In this document: piece by piece, positions 21,292 to 32,580 of the stretch
Numbering within the stretch: the stretch's first letter is position 1
Layout: each line of letters opens with the position of its first letter
Source of the DNA: Bacillus sp. FJAT-29937
GTDB lineage: Bacteria; Bacillota; Bacilli; Bacillales; Cytobacillaceae
Direction of reading: 5' to 3'
Assembly (NCBI RefSeq): GCF_001509555.1
Contig: NZ_LMAS01000001.1
Span: 564,969-628,968, forward strand
DNA length: 64,000 nt
Translations under genes and position numbers: made by a program
The notes under the pieces: model-generated
Seen by the model: only the letters and a program-made list of their open reading frames with translations
Database searches by the model: none
What the model was told of the DNA's origin: nothing

Positions 21292-22431
21292 TTATCTTCT
21301 ACGATTTCTATTTCTTAAAAATGTTGGGATGTCTAATGCATCATCAGTTTGTTGAGCATAGTTATTTCTAACTGGTTCATGAGAAACTTCTTCTCTTTTT
21401 TGTTCACGTTTTACTGGAGTGATTGCAGGTTTTGGCTGTCCAAAAGTTGGCCTAGCAGTCGGTTTTGGATGGGCAATTTCTTCATTAAAGCCAGTTGCAA
21501 TAACCGTAACGACAATCTCATCATTTAAGTTTTCATTAATAACAGATCCAAAAATCATATTAACATCCTGGTCAGATGCAGTTGCAACAATATCTGCTGC
21601 TTCCTGAACCTCATAAAGGCTTAAATTCGTTCCACCAGTAATGTTCATTAATACACCTTGAGCGCCATCAATAGATGTTTCTAATAACGGAGAGGAGATG
21701 GCTTTCTTCGCAGCCTCAGCAGCACGGTTCTCTCCGGCAGCAACACCAATTCCCATTAATGCTGAACCTTTGCTGGACATAATTGTTTTTACATCCGCAA
21801 AGTCAAGGTTAATTAGTCCAGGCACTGCGATTAAGTCAGAGATACCTTGTACACCTTGACGTAGTACATTATCAGCCTCACGGAAAGCTTCAAGCATCGG
21901 CGTACTCTTATCAACGATTTCTAATAAACGATCATTAGGAATGACAATCAATGTGTCAACAGCTTCCTTCATAGAAGCAATACCGCCTGCAGCTTGTGTA
22001 GAACGCTTTCGTCCTTCAAAGGTAAACGGACGTGTAACAACACCAACAGTTAATGCACCAAGATCTCTCGCAATTTGAGCGATTACAGGCGCAGCTCCCG
22101 TTCCTGTTCCACCACCCATACCGGCAGTAACGAAAACCATATCTGCCCCTCTAAGAGCTTCTTCAATCTGCTCTTTGCTCTCTTCTGCAGCCTTCTTACC
22201 GACCTCAGGGTTAGCACCTGCACCAAGTCCACGAGTAAGCTTTCCGCCAATTTGCATTTTCACTTCTGCCTTAGATAAATTTAAAGCTTGAGCATCCGTG
22301 TTAACTGCAATAAATTCTACACCTTGTACACCATGTTCAATCATACGGTTAACCGCGTTGTTTCCACCGCCGCCAACGCCGATGACTTTAATCGTTGCCA
22401 ATGAATCTAAATTAGTATCAAATTCCAACAT
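21292..22431 (-). CDS. ftsZ: Cell-division GTPase FtsZ
   Basis: FtsZ polymerises into the Z ring. The 379-residue protein has the N-terminal [15 protein letters not shown], the tubulin signature [11 protein letters not shown] (residues 105-115), and the T7-loop region [12 protein letters not shown] variable linker from about residue 316 ends in the conserved C-terminal peptide [13 protein letters not shown], which binds FtsA, SepF and EzrA and has a basic tail. It lies 51 bp after ftsA. Confidence 0.98.
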   Translation of the reverse strand: MLEFDTNLDSLATIKVIGVGGGGNNAVNRMIEHGVQGVEFIAVNTDAQALNLSKAEVKMQIGGKLTRGLGAGANPEVGKKAAEESKEQIEEALRGADMVFVTAGMGGGTGTGAAPVIAQIARDLGALTVGVVTRPFTFEGRKRSTQAAGGIASMKEAVDTLIVIPNDRLLEIVDKSTPMLEAFREADNVLRQGVQGISDLIAVPGLINLDFADVKTIMSSKGSALMGIGVAAGENRAAEAAKKAISSPLLETSIDGAQGVLMNITGGTNLSLYEVQEAADIVATASDQDVNMIFGSVINENLNDEIVVTVIATGFNEEIAHPKPTARPTFGQPKPAITPVKREQKREEVSHEPVRNNYAQQTDDALDIPTFLRNRNRRR

Positions 22432-22482
22432 GACAAATCCTCCTAATTCGACGATATCCCAGAGAACACCCTTTTAAAATAG

Positions 22483-23772
22483 CTATTCAAAAAAGTATCC
22501 GAGGAACTTCTTCACTCTTGATGTAATTTTTTCTTCCGGTTGTTTTTCCGGCTTTTTTGGTTGCGGTTGTTTTGGAACACGCTTTTCTTTAACTTCTGGT
22601 ACGTGGACGGGTGCTCCGCCCATTGCCATTTTTCTGCCTTGAATCTTCGCATTTTTATATGCAAATTTAATAAGTCCTACAGCAGTCGTAAATTGGGGCT
22701 CCCTTACACCGATATAATCTGGTATGGCGATTCGGACCCGATTTTGAAAAATGACTTGGGCTAATTCAAGGATTCCTTGAGTGTTAGCTACTCCACCTGT
22801 AAGAACGAATCCTCCAGGCAAGTCTTGAGAACCTAACCTTCTTGCCTCATTTTGAATCATATCGAAGATTTCTTCCATTCGTGCTTCAATGATATCAGAA
22901 ATTTCCAGCTGATTAAATTGCTGGTGCTGGTCACTCCCAATTATCGGTACACTGAAAACCTCTTCTTCCGACGCATGGTCATAGAAAGCATACCCATACT
23001 TCGTTTTTATCTTTTCAGCATCCTCTGTTGATGTGCGTAGACCGATTGATAGATCTTTTGTGATATGGTCTCCCCCTACTGGAAGAACACTTGCAGCTTT
23101 TAAATTCCCTTGTTCAAATATGGCTATTGTTGTTGAACCGCCGCCAATATCCACTAGGGCCACTCCGAGATTCTTCTCATCCTTTGATAATGCGTAAGCA
23201 CCAGCTGCCAAAGGCTGAAGTGTAATATCAAGTATTTCAAGACCTGCACGTTCAACACAACGTAATGAATTATGTAAAATGGTCTTGGATCCAGTAATAA
23301 TGGTGCCCTCCATTTCAAGGCGTACCCCAATCATTCCACGCGGATCACTAATTTCATCTAAACCATCAACAATAAATTGTTTCGGTATGACATCGATTAT
23401 ATCTCTTTCCGGCGGAATAGAAACTACTTGGGCTGCATCAATAACTCTGGCTACATCTTCATCAGAAATTTCTCTGTTTTCACTTGAAACTGCAACTACT
23501 CCATGACATGGCTGCAGCATAACATGGTTGCCAGTGATGCCAACTATCACACTTGTAATTTCCATTCCTATCATTCTTTCAGCCTGTTCAATTGCCTTCC
23601 TAATTGAATGAACCGTTTCATCTATATCAACAATGGCACCCTTTCTTAAACCTTCAGATTGCACACTGCCGACACCAATAATATTTAAAGAGTCATTGAC
23701 CATTTCCCCTATGATAACTTTTACGCTGGATGTACCGATGTCAAGACTTACATATATTTCATTGTTGTTCAT
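22483..23772 (-). CDS. ftsA: Actin-like divisome protein FtsA
   Basis: FtsA is an actin-fold ATPase that tethers FtsZ to membrane. The 429-residue protein begins with the phosphate-1 segment VSLDIGTSSVKVIIGE, contains the SHS2 1C subdomain and the phosphate-2 motif VALVDIGGGSTTIAIF, and ends with an amphipathic membrane-targeting helix (SRVKKFLGYFFE) after a Lys/Pro/Gln-rich linker. Confidence 0.97.
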   Translation of the reverse strand: MNNNEIYVSLDIGTSSVKVIIGEMVNDSLNIIGVGSVQSEGLRKGAIVDIDETVHSIRKAIEQAERMIGMEITSVIVGITGNHVMLQPCHGVVAVSSENREISDEDVARVIDAAQVVSIPPERDIIDVIPKQFIVDGLDEISDPRGMIGVRLEMEGTIITGSKTILHNSLRCVERAGLEILDITLQPLAAGAYALSKDEKNLGVALVDIGGGSTTIAIFEQGNLKAASVLPVGGDHITKDLSIGLRTSTEDAEKIKTKYGYAFYDHASEEEVFSVPIIGSDQHQQFNQLEISDIIEARMEEIFDMIQNEARRLGSQDLPGGFVLTGGVANTQGILELAQVIFQNRVRIAIPDYIGVREPQFTTAVGLIKFAYKNAKIQGRKMAMGGAPVHVPEVKEKRVPKQPQPKKPEKQPEEKITSRVKKFLGYFFE

Positions 23773-23875
23773 TCTATGGCACCTCCTTTTGCTATTCCCG
23801 CTTTATTCTAAAATTTAATTTGCTAATGTTATTATTAAATAATTCGGCAAAACTAGCAATTTCCCTTTATAAAAA

Positions 23876-24238
23876 TTAATTTTTTTCAGTTTTTTCACGG
23901 CTTACAGACCATTTTGTCAATAATATTCTTCTTATCACCGCAATATTTTGGAATAACCTAACTCCAAATGCAAATACTGCCGCTAAATATAAGTCTACAC
24001 CAAGATGAACACCTAGAAAAGCCAAACTTGCAGCAAGCAAAATATTAAAAAAGAAACCAGAAACAAAAACCTTTTCATCGTATATGTTTTGAAGCTGAGC
24101 ACGTATTCCTCCGAATAATGTATCCAATGCTGCAAGCACCGCAATAGATAAATAATTAGAATACTCCTCTGGAATTTTTATTTCGGTAAATAAACCTAGA
24201 ATAACACCTAATATTAATCCTAATAAAGGAAGCCACAT
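23876..24238 (-). CDS. sbp: Small basic protein Sbp (DUF1290)
   Basis: A 120-residue membrane protein with three or four hydrophobic segments and a basic C-terminus, matching the Sbp/DUF1290 family (YSNYLSIAVLAALDTLFGGIRAQLQ). Found between ylxX and ftsA in Bacillus; function unknown. One base separates it from ylxX. Confidence 0.9.
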   Translation of the reverse strand: MWLPLLGLILGVILGLFTEIKIPEEYSNYLSIAVLAALDTLFGGIRAQLQNIYDEKVFVSGFFFNILLAASLAFLGVHLGVDLYLAAVFAFGVRLFQNIAVIRRILLTKWSVSREKTEKN

Positions 24239-24239
24239 C

Positions 24240-24974
24240 TTATGAATTGCCTCCTTTGTCTGTGTTCACTGGTTCCATATCTCTTATCCTTATTGTATTT
24301 TCATACGCGGGTATTGTAACAATTCCCTCCGGCTTATGAACTTTCACCCTTAGATTATCAATAAAAAATTCATCAGCAGATTTTGATACTTGCATCCTTT
24401 TAAACAATTTGTCAGCAGATTTTGCATCTTCAGCAATTACCTTAATCTCGATTGGCAATCGATTTAGGGAATGCCCGTCAACCTTCGTTTCTCCGTTAAT
24501 ATCCCTGATGACCGTTGTGTTAATGAGCCGCTGACCATCAATGGATATGTGCATCGCATTATACATATTTAATTCATTAATCAGTCTTTTTAATAAATCT
24601 GGCGAAACAGTTGTTACAGGCTTGCCAACTAAAAGTTCTTCATATACCGGCTCAATATTTAAAATGATCCCATTTCCTTGCACTTTTGTTAACCCTGCTT
24701 CTGCTTTTAGTTCACTGAGAGTATCCCTTAGAATTTGTTCTTTGCTTTGCTTAAGTTCAGTTTCATACTTGGCAATCTTTTCTTCATTGGATCGAACTTC
24801 ACGAATTAATTTGATCTGGAGCTCATTTTCCTTCATGACATCTTCTCTAAGCTGCCAAGTATCTCGTGTATCACGCACCACTGGTTCTTTTACCGTTCGA
24901 AATTGAATCGCCACCATAAATCCAATGACAATCGTAATAAGTGTGAAATTTATATTTTTTTTGAATTTGTCCAC
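24240..24974 (-). CDS. ylxX: DUF881 membrane-anchored protein YlxX
   Basis: A 244-residue protein with one N-terminal anchor (about residues 9-25), a coiled coil (about 50-90) and an extracytoplasmic DUF881 domain. The domain contains LIRELNMYNAMHISIDGQRLINTTVIRDING in variant form. I prefer the GTG at 24974 with AGGTGG eight bases upstream over a TTG at 24998. It is one of two adjacent DUF881 genes in the division cluster; role unknown. Confidence 0.88.
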   Translation of the reverse strand: MDKFKKNINFTLITIVIGFMVAIQFRTVKEPVVRDTRDTWQLREDVMKENELQIKLIREVRSNEEKIAKYETELKQSKEQILRDTLSELKAEAGLTKVQGNGIILNIEPVYEELLVGKPVTTVSPDLLKRLINELNMYNAMHISIDGQRLINTTVIRDINGETKVDGHSLNRLPIEIKVIAEDAKSADKLFKRMQVSKSADEFFIDNLRVKVHKPEGIVTIPAYENTIRIRDMEPVNTDKGGNS

Positions 24975-25049
24975 GTTTTTTACCACCTGACTTTCCAAAC
25001 TAATTTAAAAATGTGGACGATTTTTGAAACAATGCAACAGATTGCTATA

Positions 25050-25757
25050 TTAACTTCCTAACAAAGGATCCATTATCATCTCGGCTTTTTTTTCCAGAGT
25101 AAATAAGATATTATCGTTAACTAATGAATCCTTTACTCCGCCTGTTAAATTCAAAGCTGAGGCTAGGACATCCGCATCTCCAATAGCGGAAATGACGAAG
25201 GGTGCTGGATGCTGATAACCGTCAACTTCTATAACCGGACCGTTGCAGAGAATATATGAATTATGGGCTAGCCTTTGTCCATTAATAGCGATAGCAGAAG
25301 CACCAGATATATATAATTCATTTATCACCTTAAAGACATGGTGTTCATGAACAATATAATTATTAACATTCACTTCATCTGGATTATAATTCCCATCTGC
25401 AAGCGTTACTTCAACACCTTGCCCTTTAACTTTAACCTTACCTAAATACATTCTATACTTTTCTGCATCTTCAGCAAGATTGAAGTAAACTTGGGCCTCT
25501 TGTGACATCGCCTTCTCGATTTCACGCACACTTTCTTGCTTTTCATTTAATTCTTTTTGTAATGAGCGGTTCTTTTCCTCTAATTGAACTAATTGATTGC
25601 GTAATTCTAAATCTCTTTCCCATTGTTTTCCTGTTATTGCTGTATTGTCGTCTTCGCTTTGAGTTTGATGATATGAAAAAGCAATGATATAGCCTAAAAC
25701 AAGAAAAACAAGAGAAAAAATGACATGGTTACCCGTCACTTTCAGTTTCTTCTTCAA
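25050..25757 (-). CDS. ylxW: DUF881 membrane-anchored protein YlxW
   Basis: A 235-residue paralogue of YlxX: N-terminal anchor (VIFSLVFLVLGYIIAFSYHQ), coiled coil (LRNQLVQLEEKNRSLQKELNEKQESVREIEK), then DUF881 with INELYISGASAIAINGQRLAHNSYI. Start choice is uncertain because the frame is open into divIB. I prefer a TTG at 25757, which has GAGGGAG seven bases upstream and gives a short basic N-terminus. Alternatives are ATG 25781 and GTG 25739. With the chosen start it overlaps divIB by 29 bp. Confidence 0.85.
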   Translation of the reverse strand: MKKKLKVTGNHVIFSLVFLVLGYIIAFSYHQTQSEDDNTAITGKQWERDLELRNQLVQLEEKNRSLQKELNEKQESVREIEKAMSQEAQVYFNLAEDAEKYRMYLGKVKVKGQGVEVTLADGNYNPDEVNVNNYIVHEHHVFKVINELYISGASAIAINGQRLAHNSYILCNGPVIEVDGYQHPAPFVISAIGDADVLASALNLTGGVKDSLVNDNILFTLEKKAEMIMDPLLGS

Positions 25758-26520
25758 TCTGTTCAGCTCCCTCTTGTTCATACGCTTTGAAATAAGAGCC
25801 GACTTCCAAATCAATAATGCCTTTTTTATTTGGGTCCAATTGGCTAATAATTGAAGGGTAGTGTGACATTTTCTCAGAGAAGCTGTTGACTGTCGCGCTT
25901 ACTTCAAATCCATCATTCATATAAAGAGTCAGATGATATGTATCTGTTTTCTTTGGGGTATGGTGAATTTCAGAAATAGAATTTAATACCACCTCAGGGA
26001 GCACTTCAAGCTCATTAATCATTCCATTAAGTTCATTACCTTCAGAAAAGCCAATGAGTATAGGCGCTGTTGCGGGGATTTCAGCAGTTTTATTCTTTTT
26101 AAGAACTTTCCCATTTTCAAGAACCGGCAAATAGCTTTTATCTTTCATTATGTAGGCGATACGCTTATATTCATTTATTGTTATTTTAACGGTATTAGGC
26201 AAATTCACTTTAATGCTGGCTGATTTTATCTCTGGAAGGTCTTCTAGTTTGCTCTTTATAGCCTTTTCATTTACTTTCCAAATATTTATTTTTTCGGAAA
26301 GGCCAGACATAGAAATCAATTCCTCATGGCTGTACGTGGTGCTTCCATTAACTTCGATTTTATTTATATGGCTTAATGGAGATTGGAAATAAATGATAAA
26401 AGAAATCAGCGTGAAAAATAACAATAGCAAAAAAACAAGTCTTTTATTAGCTTTTTTTCGCCTTTGTTGTTTAAGCTTTGGAATTCGGTCCTCAAGAGAA
26501 ACAACCTTTCCTTTTTCCAC
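25729..26520 (-). CDS. divIB: Cell-division protein DivIB (FtsQ)
   Basis: DivIB forms the DivIB-FtsL-DivIC complex that activates septal peptidoglycan synthesis. The 263-residue protein has a basic cytosolic tail (RIPKLKQQRRKKANKR), one membrane segment, a POTRA domain (INKIEVNGSTTYSHEELI...) and a beta domain (NDGFEVSATVNSFSEKMSHYPSIISQL). The GTG at 26520 has GAGGTG six bases before it and gives exactly the B. subtilis length; a longer frame to 26556 has no better site. Confidence 0.93.
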   Translation of the reverse strand: MEKGKVVSLEDRIPKLKQQRRKKANKRLVFLLLLFFTLISFIIYFQSPLSHINKIEVNGSTTYSHEELISMSGLSEKINIWKVNEKAIKSKLEDLPEIKSASIKVNLPNTVKITINEYKRIAYIMKDKSYLPVLENGKVLKKNKTAEIPATAPILIGFSEGNELNGMINELEVLPEVVLNSISEIHHTPKKTDTYHLTLYMNDGFEVSATVNSFSEKMSHYPSIISQLDPNKKGIIDLEVGSYFKAYEQEGAEQIEEETESDG

Positions 26521-26624
26521 ATCATTCACCTCAAGTATCACACATAATTTTTCCAATTATCCCATATAAATCATAATATAAAAAGGTAGGCTTGTCCTTT
26601 TTCATCATTATAATATATAAATGA

Positions 26625-26654
26625 GAAAACAAACGGCACGAATAGACATGCCGT
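26625..26654 (-). terminator. Terminator downstream of murB
   Basis: On the minus strand ACGGCA and TGCCGT arms around a 10-nt loop are followed by TTGTTTTC. It separates murB from divIB. Confidence 0.7.
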
Positions 26655-26733
26655 CTTTCCTAAGTGAATACTGACCTTAGTCCTAGAGTATAATTATATC
26701 ATAATAAATAGCCCTAGTAAGGATTATTTCCCG

Positions 26734-27642
26734 TTACTTTCGACCGATTATTTCTACTTCAGTTTCTATTTTTGTCGTATATTTTTCATAAACTTTATCT
26801 TTTATATGCTGGATCAACGCCAGGACATCAGCTGCTTTTGCATTCCCTGTATTGACAATGAAATTTCCATGCATTTCCGATACTTTTGCTCCCCCGATAG
26901 AAAAGCCTTTTAAACCCAAATCTTCAATTAGCTTACCCGCATAATTGGGCAGTGGATTTCTAAAAATACTGCCTGCACAAGGAAAATTCCACGGCTGTGT
27001 TTCTTTCCGGTAATCCTTATTTCTTTGCATTTCTTCAAAAATTTTATTTCGATCCCCGGGCTGTAATTGAAAGACGGCTTCCATGACAATGCCAGGGCGT
27101 TTTTTCTGTAAAACGGATGTTCTATAGGAAAATTCCATTTCCTTATTGGATAGCCACTCTACCTTCCCATCTTCAAAAAGGATATGGGCTTTTGTTAATA
27201 TGTTAGATATATCAGAACCATGAGCCCCAGCGTTCATATAAACAGCCCCGCCGACTGAACCAGGAATCCCACTTGCAAATTCAAGACCGGAAAGGCCTTT
27301 TCTGCTTATTTGTGTAGAAAGACTTACGACCGAATGTCCCCCGCCAACCTTTAGCTCTGATCCGTTAATTTCCATATGTGACAAACCTGATCCAAGCTTA
27401 ATGACTGCACCCTCTATACCTAAATCTGATATTAGCAAGTTAGAACCTCTTCCAATTGCTGTCCATCCTACATTATATTCGCGAAGGAGCTCAACTGTTT
27501 TTATTATATTTTCGACAGATGAAGGCTCAATAAACAAATCGGCTGGTCCGCCTATTTTCATAGTTGTATGATTAGCTAAAGGCTCTTGTTCTTTTATTTT
27601 TCCAATATTTAATTCATCTAGCTTGTCAATTAATTCGTTCAT
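26734..27642 (-). CDS. murB: UDP-N-acetylenolpyruvoylglucosamine reductase
   Basis: MurB reduces UDP-GlcNAc-enolpyruvate to UDP-MurNAc using FAD and NADPH. The 302-residue protein has the FAD motifs [21 protein letters not shown] and [19 protein letters not shown], and the active-site region [10 protein letters not shown] typical of the type II enzyme. The B. subtilis position in the cluster is kept. Confidence 0.96.
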   Translation of the reverse strand: MNELIDKLDELNIGKIKEQEPLANHTTMKIGGPADLFIEPSSVENIIKTVELLREYNVGWTAIGRGSNLLISDLGIEGAVIKLGSGLSHMEINGSELKVGGGHSVVSLSTQISRKGLSGLEFASGIPGSVGGAVYMNAGAHGSDISNILTKAHILFEDGKVEWLSNKEMEFSYRTSVLQKKRPGIVMEAVFQLQPGDRNKIFEEMQRNKDYRKETQPWNFPCAGSIFRNPLPNYAGKLIEDLGLKGFSIGGAKVSEMHGNFIVNTGNAKAADVLALIQHIKDKVYEKYTTKIETEVEIIGRK

Positions 27643-27716
27643 ATTTACCTCCCTTTCTTTTTTAATTCAATTCTAAATTTATTTTAAAATCATTTTATGC
27701 AGTTATTTCTTTTAGG

Positions 27717-28820
27717 CTACTTTCCCTTCTTCTGGGCGAGTTCTTCCATTAGCCTATAAAGTCGATTAGCCGCATCTGGAATCCCTAATTTCTTTGCGGA
27801 TTTTTTCATGTCCTTTAACTTTACTTCATCCATCAAGATTTGGTCCATTAACTCAACAAGCTTTTTACCTGTCAGATCCTTTTCCAATAATAATTCAGCT
27901 GCTCCATGATCGCTTAATGATCTGGCATTCTTCTCCTGATGGTTGTTTGTAACATAAGGACTAGGGATTAGAATACTAGGAATGCCCAGTGAAGTTAATT
28001 CAGCGAGGGTTGTAGCTCCTGCCCTGGCAATAGTTAAATCTGTTCCTGCAAGAATTTCCGGCATATTATGTATAAAGGGTTTAATGATTACATTTTCAGG
28101 ATTTCCAATCAATTCTACTTCTTTTTGAACCTCATCAAAATGTACATCACCAGTCACATACAATATTTGATATGGCTTTTCACCAAGTTCAGCCAATGAT
28201 TTCAGAACTGCTTCATTAATCGGTTTTGCACCCCGGCTTCCGCCTACGATTAACACGACCGGTATATTTGTTTTTAACCCAGCGGATAGACGCCCTTTAA
28301 TTCCATCTTTCCCAATAACCTCTGAAGCACGCGGATTTCCAGTTAACTCGACTTTCTCTTGCGGAAAATATTTACTTGCTTCTTCAAAGCAAACAGCAAT
28401 TCTATCCACATATTTGCTTAGAAATTTATTTGTTAAACCAGGTACGCTATTTTGCTCATGAATGATGGTAGGAATCCCTAGCTTTGCTGCAGCATATACA
28501 ACTGGCCCGCAGACGTATCCTCCTGTACCGATTACAACATCAGCTTTAAAATCTTTGAGCATCTTTTTACTGTCTTTAACACCTTTTAAAAAACGGAATA
28601 TCGTTTTTACATTTTCTAATGATAGCTTTCTTTTGAACCCAGTAATATGTATTGATTTAAACGGAATATTTTCTCTTGGGACAAGTTTACTTTCTAAACC
28701 ATTTTCTGTTCCAATATATAAAAACTCTGCATCTTTAATATCCTTTTGTATTTCTCTTATGAGAGCAAGAGCTGGATAAATATGCCCGCCAGTTCCGCCG
28801 CCGCTTATTGCTATTTTCAT
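27717..28820 (-). CDS. murG: Lipid II synthase MurG
   Basis: MurG adds GlcNAc from UDP-GlcNAc to lipid I on the inner membrane face. The 367-residue GT28 glycosyltransferase has the N-terminal [13 protein letters not shown] loop and the [12 protein letters not shown] and [13 protein letters not shown] motifs. The donor-binding [30 protein letters not shown] region is also present. It is preceded by 226 bp of AT-rich sequence after the spoVE terminator, so it needs its own promoter. Confidence 0.97.
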   Translation of the reverse strand: MKIAISGGGTGGHIYPALALIREIQKDIKDAEFLYIGTENGLESKLVPRENIPFKSIHITGFKRKLSLENVKTIFRFLKGVKDSKKMLKDFKADVVIGTGGYVCGPVVYAAAKLGIPTIIHEQNSVPGLTNKFLSKYVDRIAVCFEEASKYFPQEKVELTGNPRASEVIGKDGIKGRLSAGLKTNIPVVLIVGGSRGAKPINEAVLKSLAELGEKPYQILYVTGDVHFDEVQKEVELIGNPENVIIKPFIHNMPEILAGTDLTIARAGATTLAELTSLGIPSILIPSPYVTNNHQEKNARSLSDHGAAELLLEKDLTGKKLVELMDQILMDEVKLKDMKKSAKKLGIPDAANRLYRLMEELAQKKGK

Positions 28821-29011
28821 ATGCTCACCTCAAAGCAGAGTGTATTGATTTATTTTCTATCTGTGGTGACCCCATTCGGCTCACACACCCTATTCTACTA
28901 TATAAAAACTAATGATAATAATGAGATATCATAATGACATGTAAATGTAATAAATTTCTGTGGTTTTTTTTCATTTTCATCTATCCGTAATAAACTTAAA
29001 TTCAATAGACA

Positions 29012-29040
29012 AAATAAAAAGAAACCCTGTAGTCAGGGTC
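29012..29040 (-). terminator. Terminator downstream of spoVE
   Basis: On the minus strand ACCCTG (loop ACTA) CAGGGT is followed by TTCTTTTTATTTTG, directly after the spoVE stop. The rest of the gap to murG (28821-29011) is AT-rich and probably holds the murG promoter, which I cannot pin down. Confidence 0.8.
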
Positions 29041-29046
29041 AAAAAG

Positions 29047-30150
29047 TTAATATCGTGAATATCGGCTAATATTTAATAACACACCGACAGCTAAAAGCAT
29101 AAGTGTTAATGATGATCCGCCATAGCTTAAGAATGGAAGAGTAATCCCAGTAACAGGCATAAGTCCAATGACAACCCCGATATTAATCATGACCTGAATG
29201 GCAATCATAGCAATAATACCGACAGCTAGAAAACTCCCAAATAGGTCAGGAGCTCCGAGTGCAATTCTAATTCCTCTCCATAATAATAGAGAAAACAATA
29301 AAATTACAAACGATCCGCCAATAAACCCAAGCTCTTCTGAAAGAATGGCAAATATGAAATCTGTTTGCGGTTCCGGGAGATAGAAGAATTTTTGCCTGCT
29401 TTGTCCTAGCCCTAATCCAAATAACCCGCCTGGCCCTATTGCATATAAGGATTGAATAATTTGAAATCCGCTTCCCAATGGATCCTCCCACGGATCCAAA
29501 AAAGACGTGATTCGTTTGATTCGATAAGGGGCAGATAAGATCAAGGCAACAAATCCTCCAAGACCCAATAAACCAAGACCGAGAAAATGGCTAATTCTCC
29601 CCCCTGCAATGAAAATCATAACAAGACAAGTTCCAACCATGACGGTTCCCGTTCCTAGATCTGGCTGCAGCATGATTAATCCAAAAGCCAAAAACACAAT
29701 CCCTAATGAGGGAATTAATCCTTTTGTAAATGACGTAATTAGTTTCTGGCGCTCGGATAAATATTTTGCAAGAAAGGCAATCATTGCAAGCTTCATAAAT
29801 TCCGATGGCTGAATCGAAAAAGCTCCGACTCCTATCCAGCTTCTTGAACCATTCCTTACATTTCCAATTCCGGGTATAAGAACTAGCAGTAAAAGGACAA
29901 AACATATGATGACTATAACCTTTGCAAAAGTTCTCCACGTCCAATAATCGACATTCATAATAAAAAACATCGCGGCTACCCCTACCCCGGCAAACAGCAG
30001 CTGTCTCTTAGCAAAGAAAAAAGAATCATCAAACTTATACTCTGCCCAAATAGCGCTAGCACTATATACCATCGTTAATCCCACTGCAAGCAATGTTAAA
30101 GTTACGATGATTAATATTAAATCGGGAGTCGTTCTTTTTGTTGGCAACAC
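29047..30150 (-). CDS. spoVE: Spore-cortex SEDS glycosyltransferase SpoVE
   Basis: SpoVE is a polytopic SEDS-family peptidoglycan polymerase that works with SpoVD in cortex synthesis. The 367-residue protein has about ten membrane segments, the conserved PSEFMKLAMIAFLAKYLSERQK and QPDLGTGTVMVGTC, and PEPQTDFIFAILSEELG. It matches B. subtilis SpoVE over its full length, rather than the division paralogue FtsW. The start is GTG 30150 or TTG 30147, since GAGGTG lies 4-7 nt before them. Confidence 0.95.
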   Translation of the reverse strand: MLPTKRTTPDLILIIVTLTLLAVGLTMVYSASAIWAEYKFDDSFFFAKRQLLFAGVGVAAMFFIMNVDYWTWRTFAKVIVIICFVLLLLVLIPGIGNVRNGSRSWIGVGAFSIQPSEFMKLAMIAFLAKYLSERQKLITSFTKGLIPSLGIVFLAFGLIMLQPDLGTGTVMVGTCLVMIFIAGGRISHFLGLGLLGLGGFVALILSAPYRIKRITSFLDPWEDPLGSGFQIIQSLYAIGPGGLFGLGLGQSRQKFFYLPEPQTDFIFAILSEELGFIGGSFVILLFSLLLWRGIRIALGAPDLFGSFLAVGIIAMIAIQVMINIGVVIGLMPVTGITLPFLSYGGSSLTLMLLAVGVLLNISRYSRY

Positions 30151-30252
30151 AAAACACCTCGAATGCTAGTTTTAGGGCCGTGTAAAAAACGAAGCAATTT
30201 TTTGCGAAAGATGACTCCCTAAGCTGCATTTCCCTTATTCGCGTACAAGCCC

Positions 30253-31605
30253 TCACTTAAGCATATGCACCGCTTGTATAAAAATGTCTCCCCTAACCTC
30301 AAAAGTTTTATATTGATCCCAGCTCGCACAAGCTGGCGATAATAATATCACGTCACCCTGTTCAGATAACTGATAGGCTTCAGGAACGGCTTTTTCCACA
30401 TTATCGACATGCAAAATGGTTTTTATTCCTGCTTTAATGGCAGTACTTTCAATTTTCGGGGCAGTTTCACCAAAGGTTACTACTGCCTTTACGTTTTTGA
30501 AATAAGGGATCAGTTCATCAAATTCATTCCCGCGGTCTAAACCGCCAGCCAGAAGAATAATAGGTTCATGAAATGCGGAAATAGCATTTTGTGTTGCTAA
30601 AATATTCGTTGCTTTTGAATCGTTATAAAATTTTCTGCTTCCAAATTCTCTTACATACTGCAAGCGATGTTTTACACCTGTAAATGTACGAAGAACCTTT
30701 GAAATTGCCTCGTTATCAACTGATGAAAGCTTAGCTGCAGCAATAGCAGATAAAATATTTTCTAAGTTATGAGCACCTGGCAGCGCGATATCCTTCGTCT
30801 CTATAATTCTTTCGTTATTAAAGTAAATCCAGCCGTTTTCATGATAAACACCAGAATTTAATGCCCTTTTAACTGAAAATGGAATGATTGTGGCATTTGA
30901 TTGTGCGGCAACCTCCAACACTTCATCCTGCTCAGCATTCACGATAAAATAATCATCATTTGTTTGATTTCTAGTAATATTTGCTTTCGCTTGAACATAA
31001 TCTTTTCTTGTTCCATGATAATCTAGATGAGCATCATAAAGGTTTGTTAAAATAGCAATTTTCGGTTTAAATTCATTGATCCCCATCAGCTGAAAAGAAG
31101 ACAATTCGATTACAATTGTATTGTCGCTCGTTGCCTCCTGTGCGACATCGGATGCTACTGTTCCAATATTGCCCGCAATTAAAGGAAGCTTACCGCCTTC
31201 CTTCAGCATTTCATAAATAAGTGTAGTTGTTGTTGTCTTCCCATTCGTACCTGTGATCCCAATAAGCGGAGCTTCAGAAATTTGATAGGCAAGCTCAACC
31301 TCTGTAATAATAGGGATCCCCTTCTCAATTGCTCCTGCAATCATCGGATTACGATAAGAAATCCCCGGATTTTTTACAATTAGCTCAAAACCCTCTTCAA
31401 GCAGGCCTAGAGGATGCTCTCCACATATAACAGTAATTCCTTCCTCCAGCAGACTTTGTGCCTCTAGATTTTCAGAAAGGGGTTTGTAATCATTTACGGT
31501 TACAAAAGCACCGAGTCTATGTAAAAGAGAAGCTGCAGCAACCCCGCTTTTTGCTAATCCTAATACTAATATTTTTTTATGACGATAGCGATTGATCTGT
31601 TTCAA
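30253..31605 (-). CDS. murD: UDP-MurNAc-L-alanine:D-glutamate ligase
   Basis: MurD adds D-Glu to UDP-MurNAc-L-Ala with ATP. The 450-residue protein has a Rossmann-like N domain ([15 protein letters not shown]), the P-loop [14 protein letters not shown], the [22 protein letters not shown] segment and the C-terminal [22 protein letters not shown] motif. It abuts mraY directly. Confidence 0.97.
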   Translation of the reverse strand: MKQINRYRHKKILVLGLAKSGVAAASLLHRLGAFVTVNDYKPLSENLEAQSLLEEGITVICGEHPLGLLEEGFELIVKNPGISYRNPMIAGAIEKGIPIITEVELAYQISEAPLIGITGTNGKTTTTTLIYEMLKEGGKLPLIAGNIGTVASDVAQEATSDNTIVIELSSFQLMGINEFKPKIAILTNLYDAHLDYHGTRKDYVQAKANITRNQTNDDYFIVNAEQDEVLEVAAQSNATIIPFSVKRALNSGVYHENGWIYFNNERIIETKDIALPGAHNLENILSAIAAAKLSSVDNEAISKVLRTFTGVKHRLQYVREFGSRKFYNDSKATNILATQNAISAFHEPIILLAGGLDRGNEFDELIPYFKNVKAVVTFGETAPKIESTAIKAGIKTILHVDNVEKAVPEAYQLSEQGDVILLSPACASWDQYKTFEVRGDIFIQAVHMLK

Positions 31606-32580
31606 TTACATCCACACCTCAATATAGATTCCAAGAATTGCGCAAAGCAGGCCTACAGCCCAAAAGGTCACTACTACTCTCCATTCAGACCATCCAACTA
31701 GCTCATAATGATGATGCAATGGACTCATCTTAAAGATCCTTTTCCCTGTTGTTTTAAATGAAATTACCTGTAGAATAACAGATAAAGTTTCGATGACAAA
31801 AACGCCGCCGATAATAAGTAAAATGATTTCTAGCTTTGTTAAAATAGCAATTGTTGCAATCGCTCCACCAAGCGCCAGTGATCCGGTATCCCCCATGAAA
31901 ACCTTGGCAGGATGAGCATTGAAAACGAGAAAGCCCAGCACAGCACCTGCTACCGCCACTGAAAAGATGGCAATTTCAAATTGTGATAAACTCCAAGCCA
32001 AAACTGCAAACGCTCCAAAGGCGATTGCAGCTGTTCCAGATAATAGTCCATCCAGCCCATCTGTGAGGTTCACAGCATTGGAAAAGCCAACGAGCCAAAA
32101 TATGATAAAGAGAACATACATCCAGCCTAAATCAAAAGAAAGATTCGTTAATGGAATATGAATGACAGTTGAAAAATCATTTTGCTGAAAAACAAAATAA
32201 AAAATAATTGAAATAATAATTTGTCCTATTAACTTCTGCAATGAGGTCAATCCAAGATTCCGCTTCAATGCGACTTTAATAAAGTCATCAAGGAAACCAA
32301 GCAGCCCAAATCCGAGTGTCACTAATAGGAGCAAATAAGTCTTTACAGTTGGTTCAGAGAACTTCCCTGTCATCACAAAGGTAGTGATGGTAATCGAGAG
32401 AAGGATCATAATTCCGCCCATTGTGGGAGTACCAGATTTCTTTAAATGTGATTGAGGACCTTCCTCTCTAATGCTTTGCCCAAATTTTAATCTTCTCAAG
32501 AAGGGAATAAAGATGGGAGAAAGCAGGACTGTTACTAAGAAACTCATGATTATTGTAAAAAATATAACTTTCTCCATCAT
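31606..32580 (-). CDS. mraY: Phospho-MurNAc-pentapeptide translocase
   Basis: MraY transfers phospho-MurNAc-pentapeptide to undecaprenyl phosphate to make lipid I. The 324-residue, ten-helix membrane protein has KSGTPTMGG, the Asp-rich [16 protein letters not shown] and [12 protein letters not shown], and the HHHYEL motif. Its ATG overlaps the stop of the upstream Mur-domain gene (ATGA), so translation is coupled to that gene. Confidence 0.97.
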   Translation of the reverse strand: MMEKVIFFTIIMSFLVTVLLSPIFIPFLRRLKFGQSIREEGPQSHLKKSGTPTMGGIMILLSITITTFVMTGKFSEPTVKTYLLLLVTLGFGLLGFLDDFIKVALKRNLGLTSLQKLIGQIIISIIFYFVFQQNDFSTVIHIPLTNLSFDLGWMYVLFIIFWLVGFSNAVNLTDGLDGLLSGTAAIAFGAFAVLAWSLSQFEIAIFSVAVAGAVLGFLVFNAHPAKVFMGDTGSLALGGAIATIAILTKLEIILLIIGGVFVIETLSVILQVISFKTTGKRIFKMSPLHHHYELVGWSEWRVVVTFWAVGLLCAILGIYIEVWM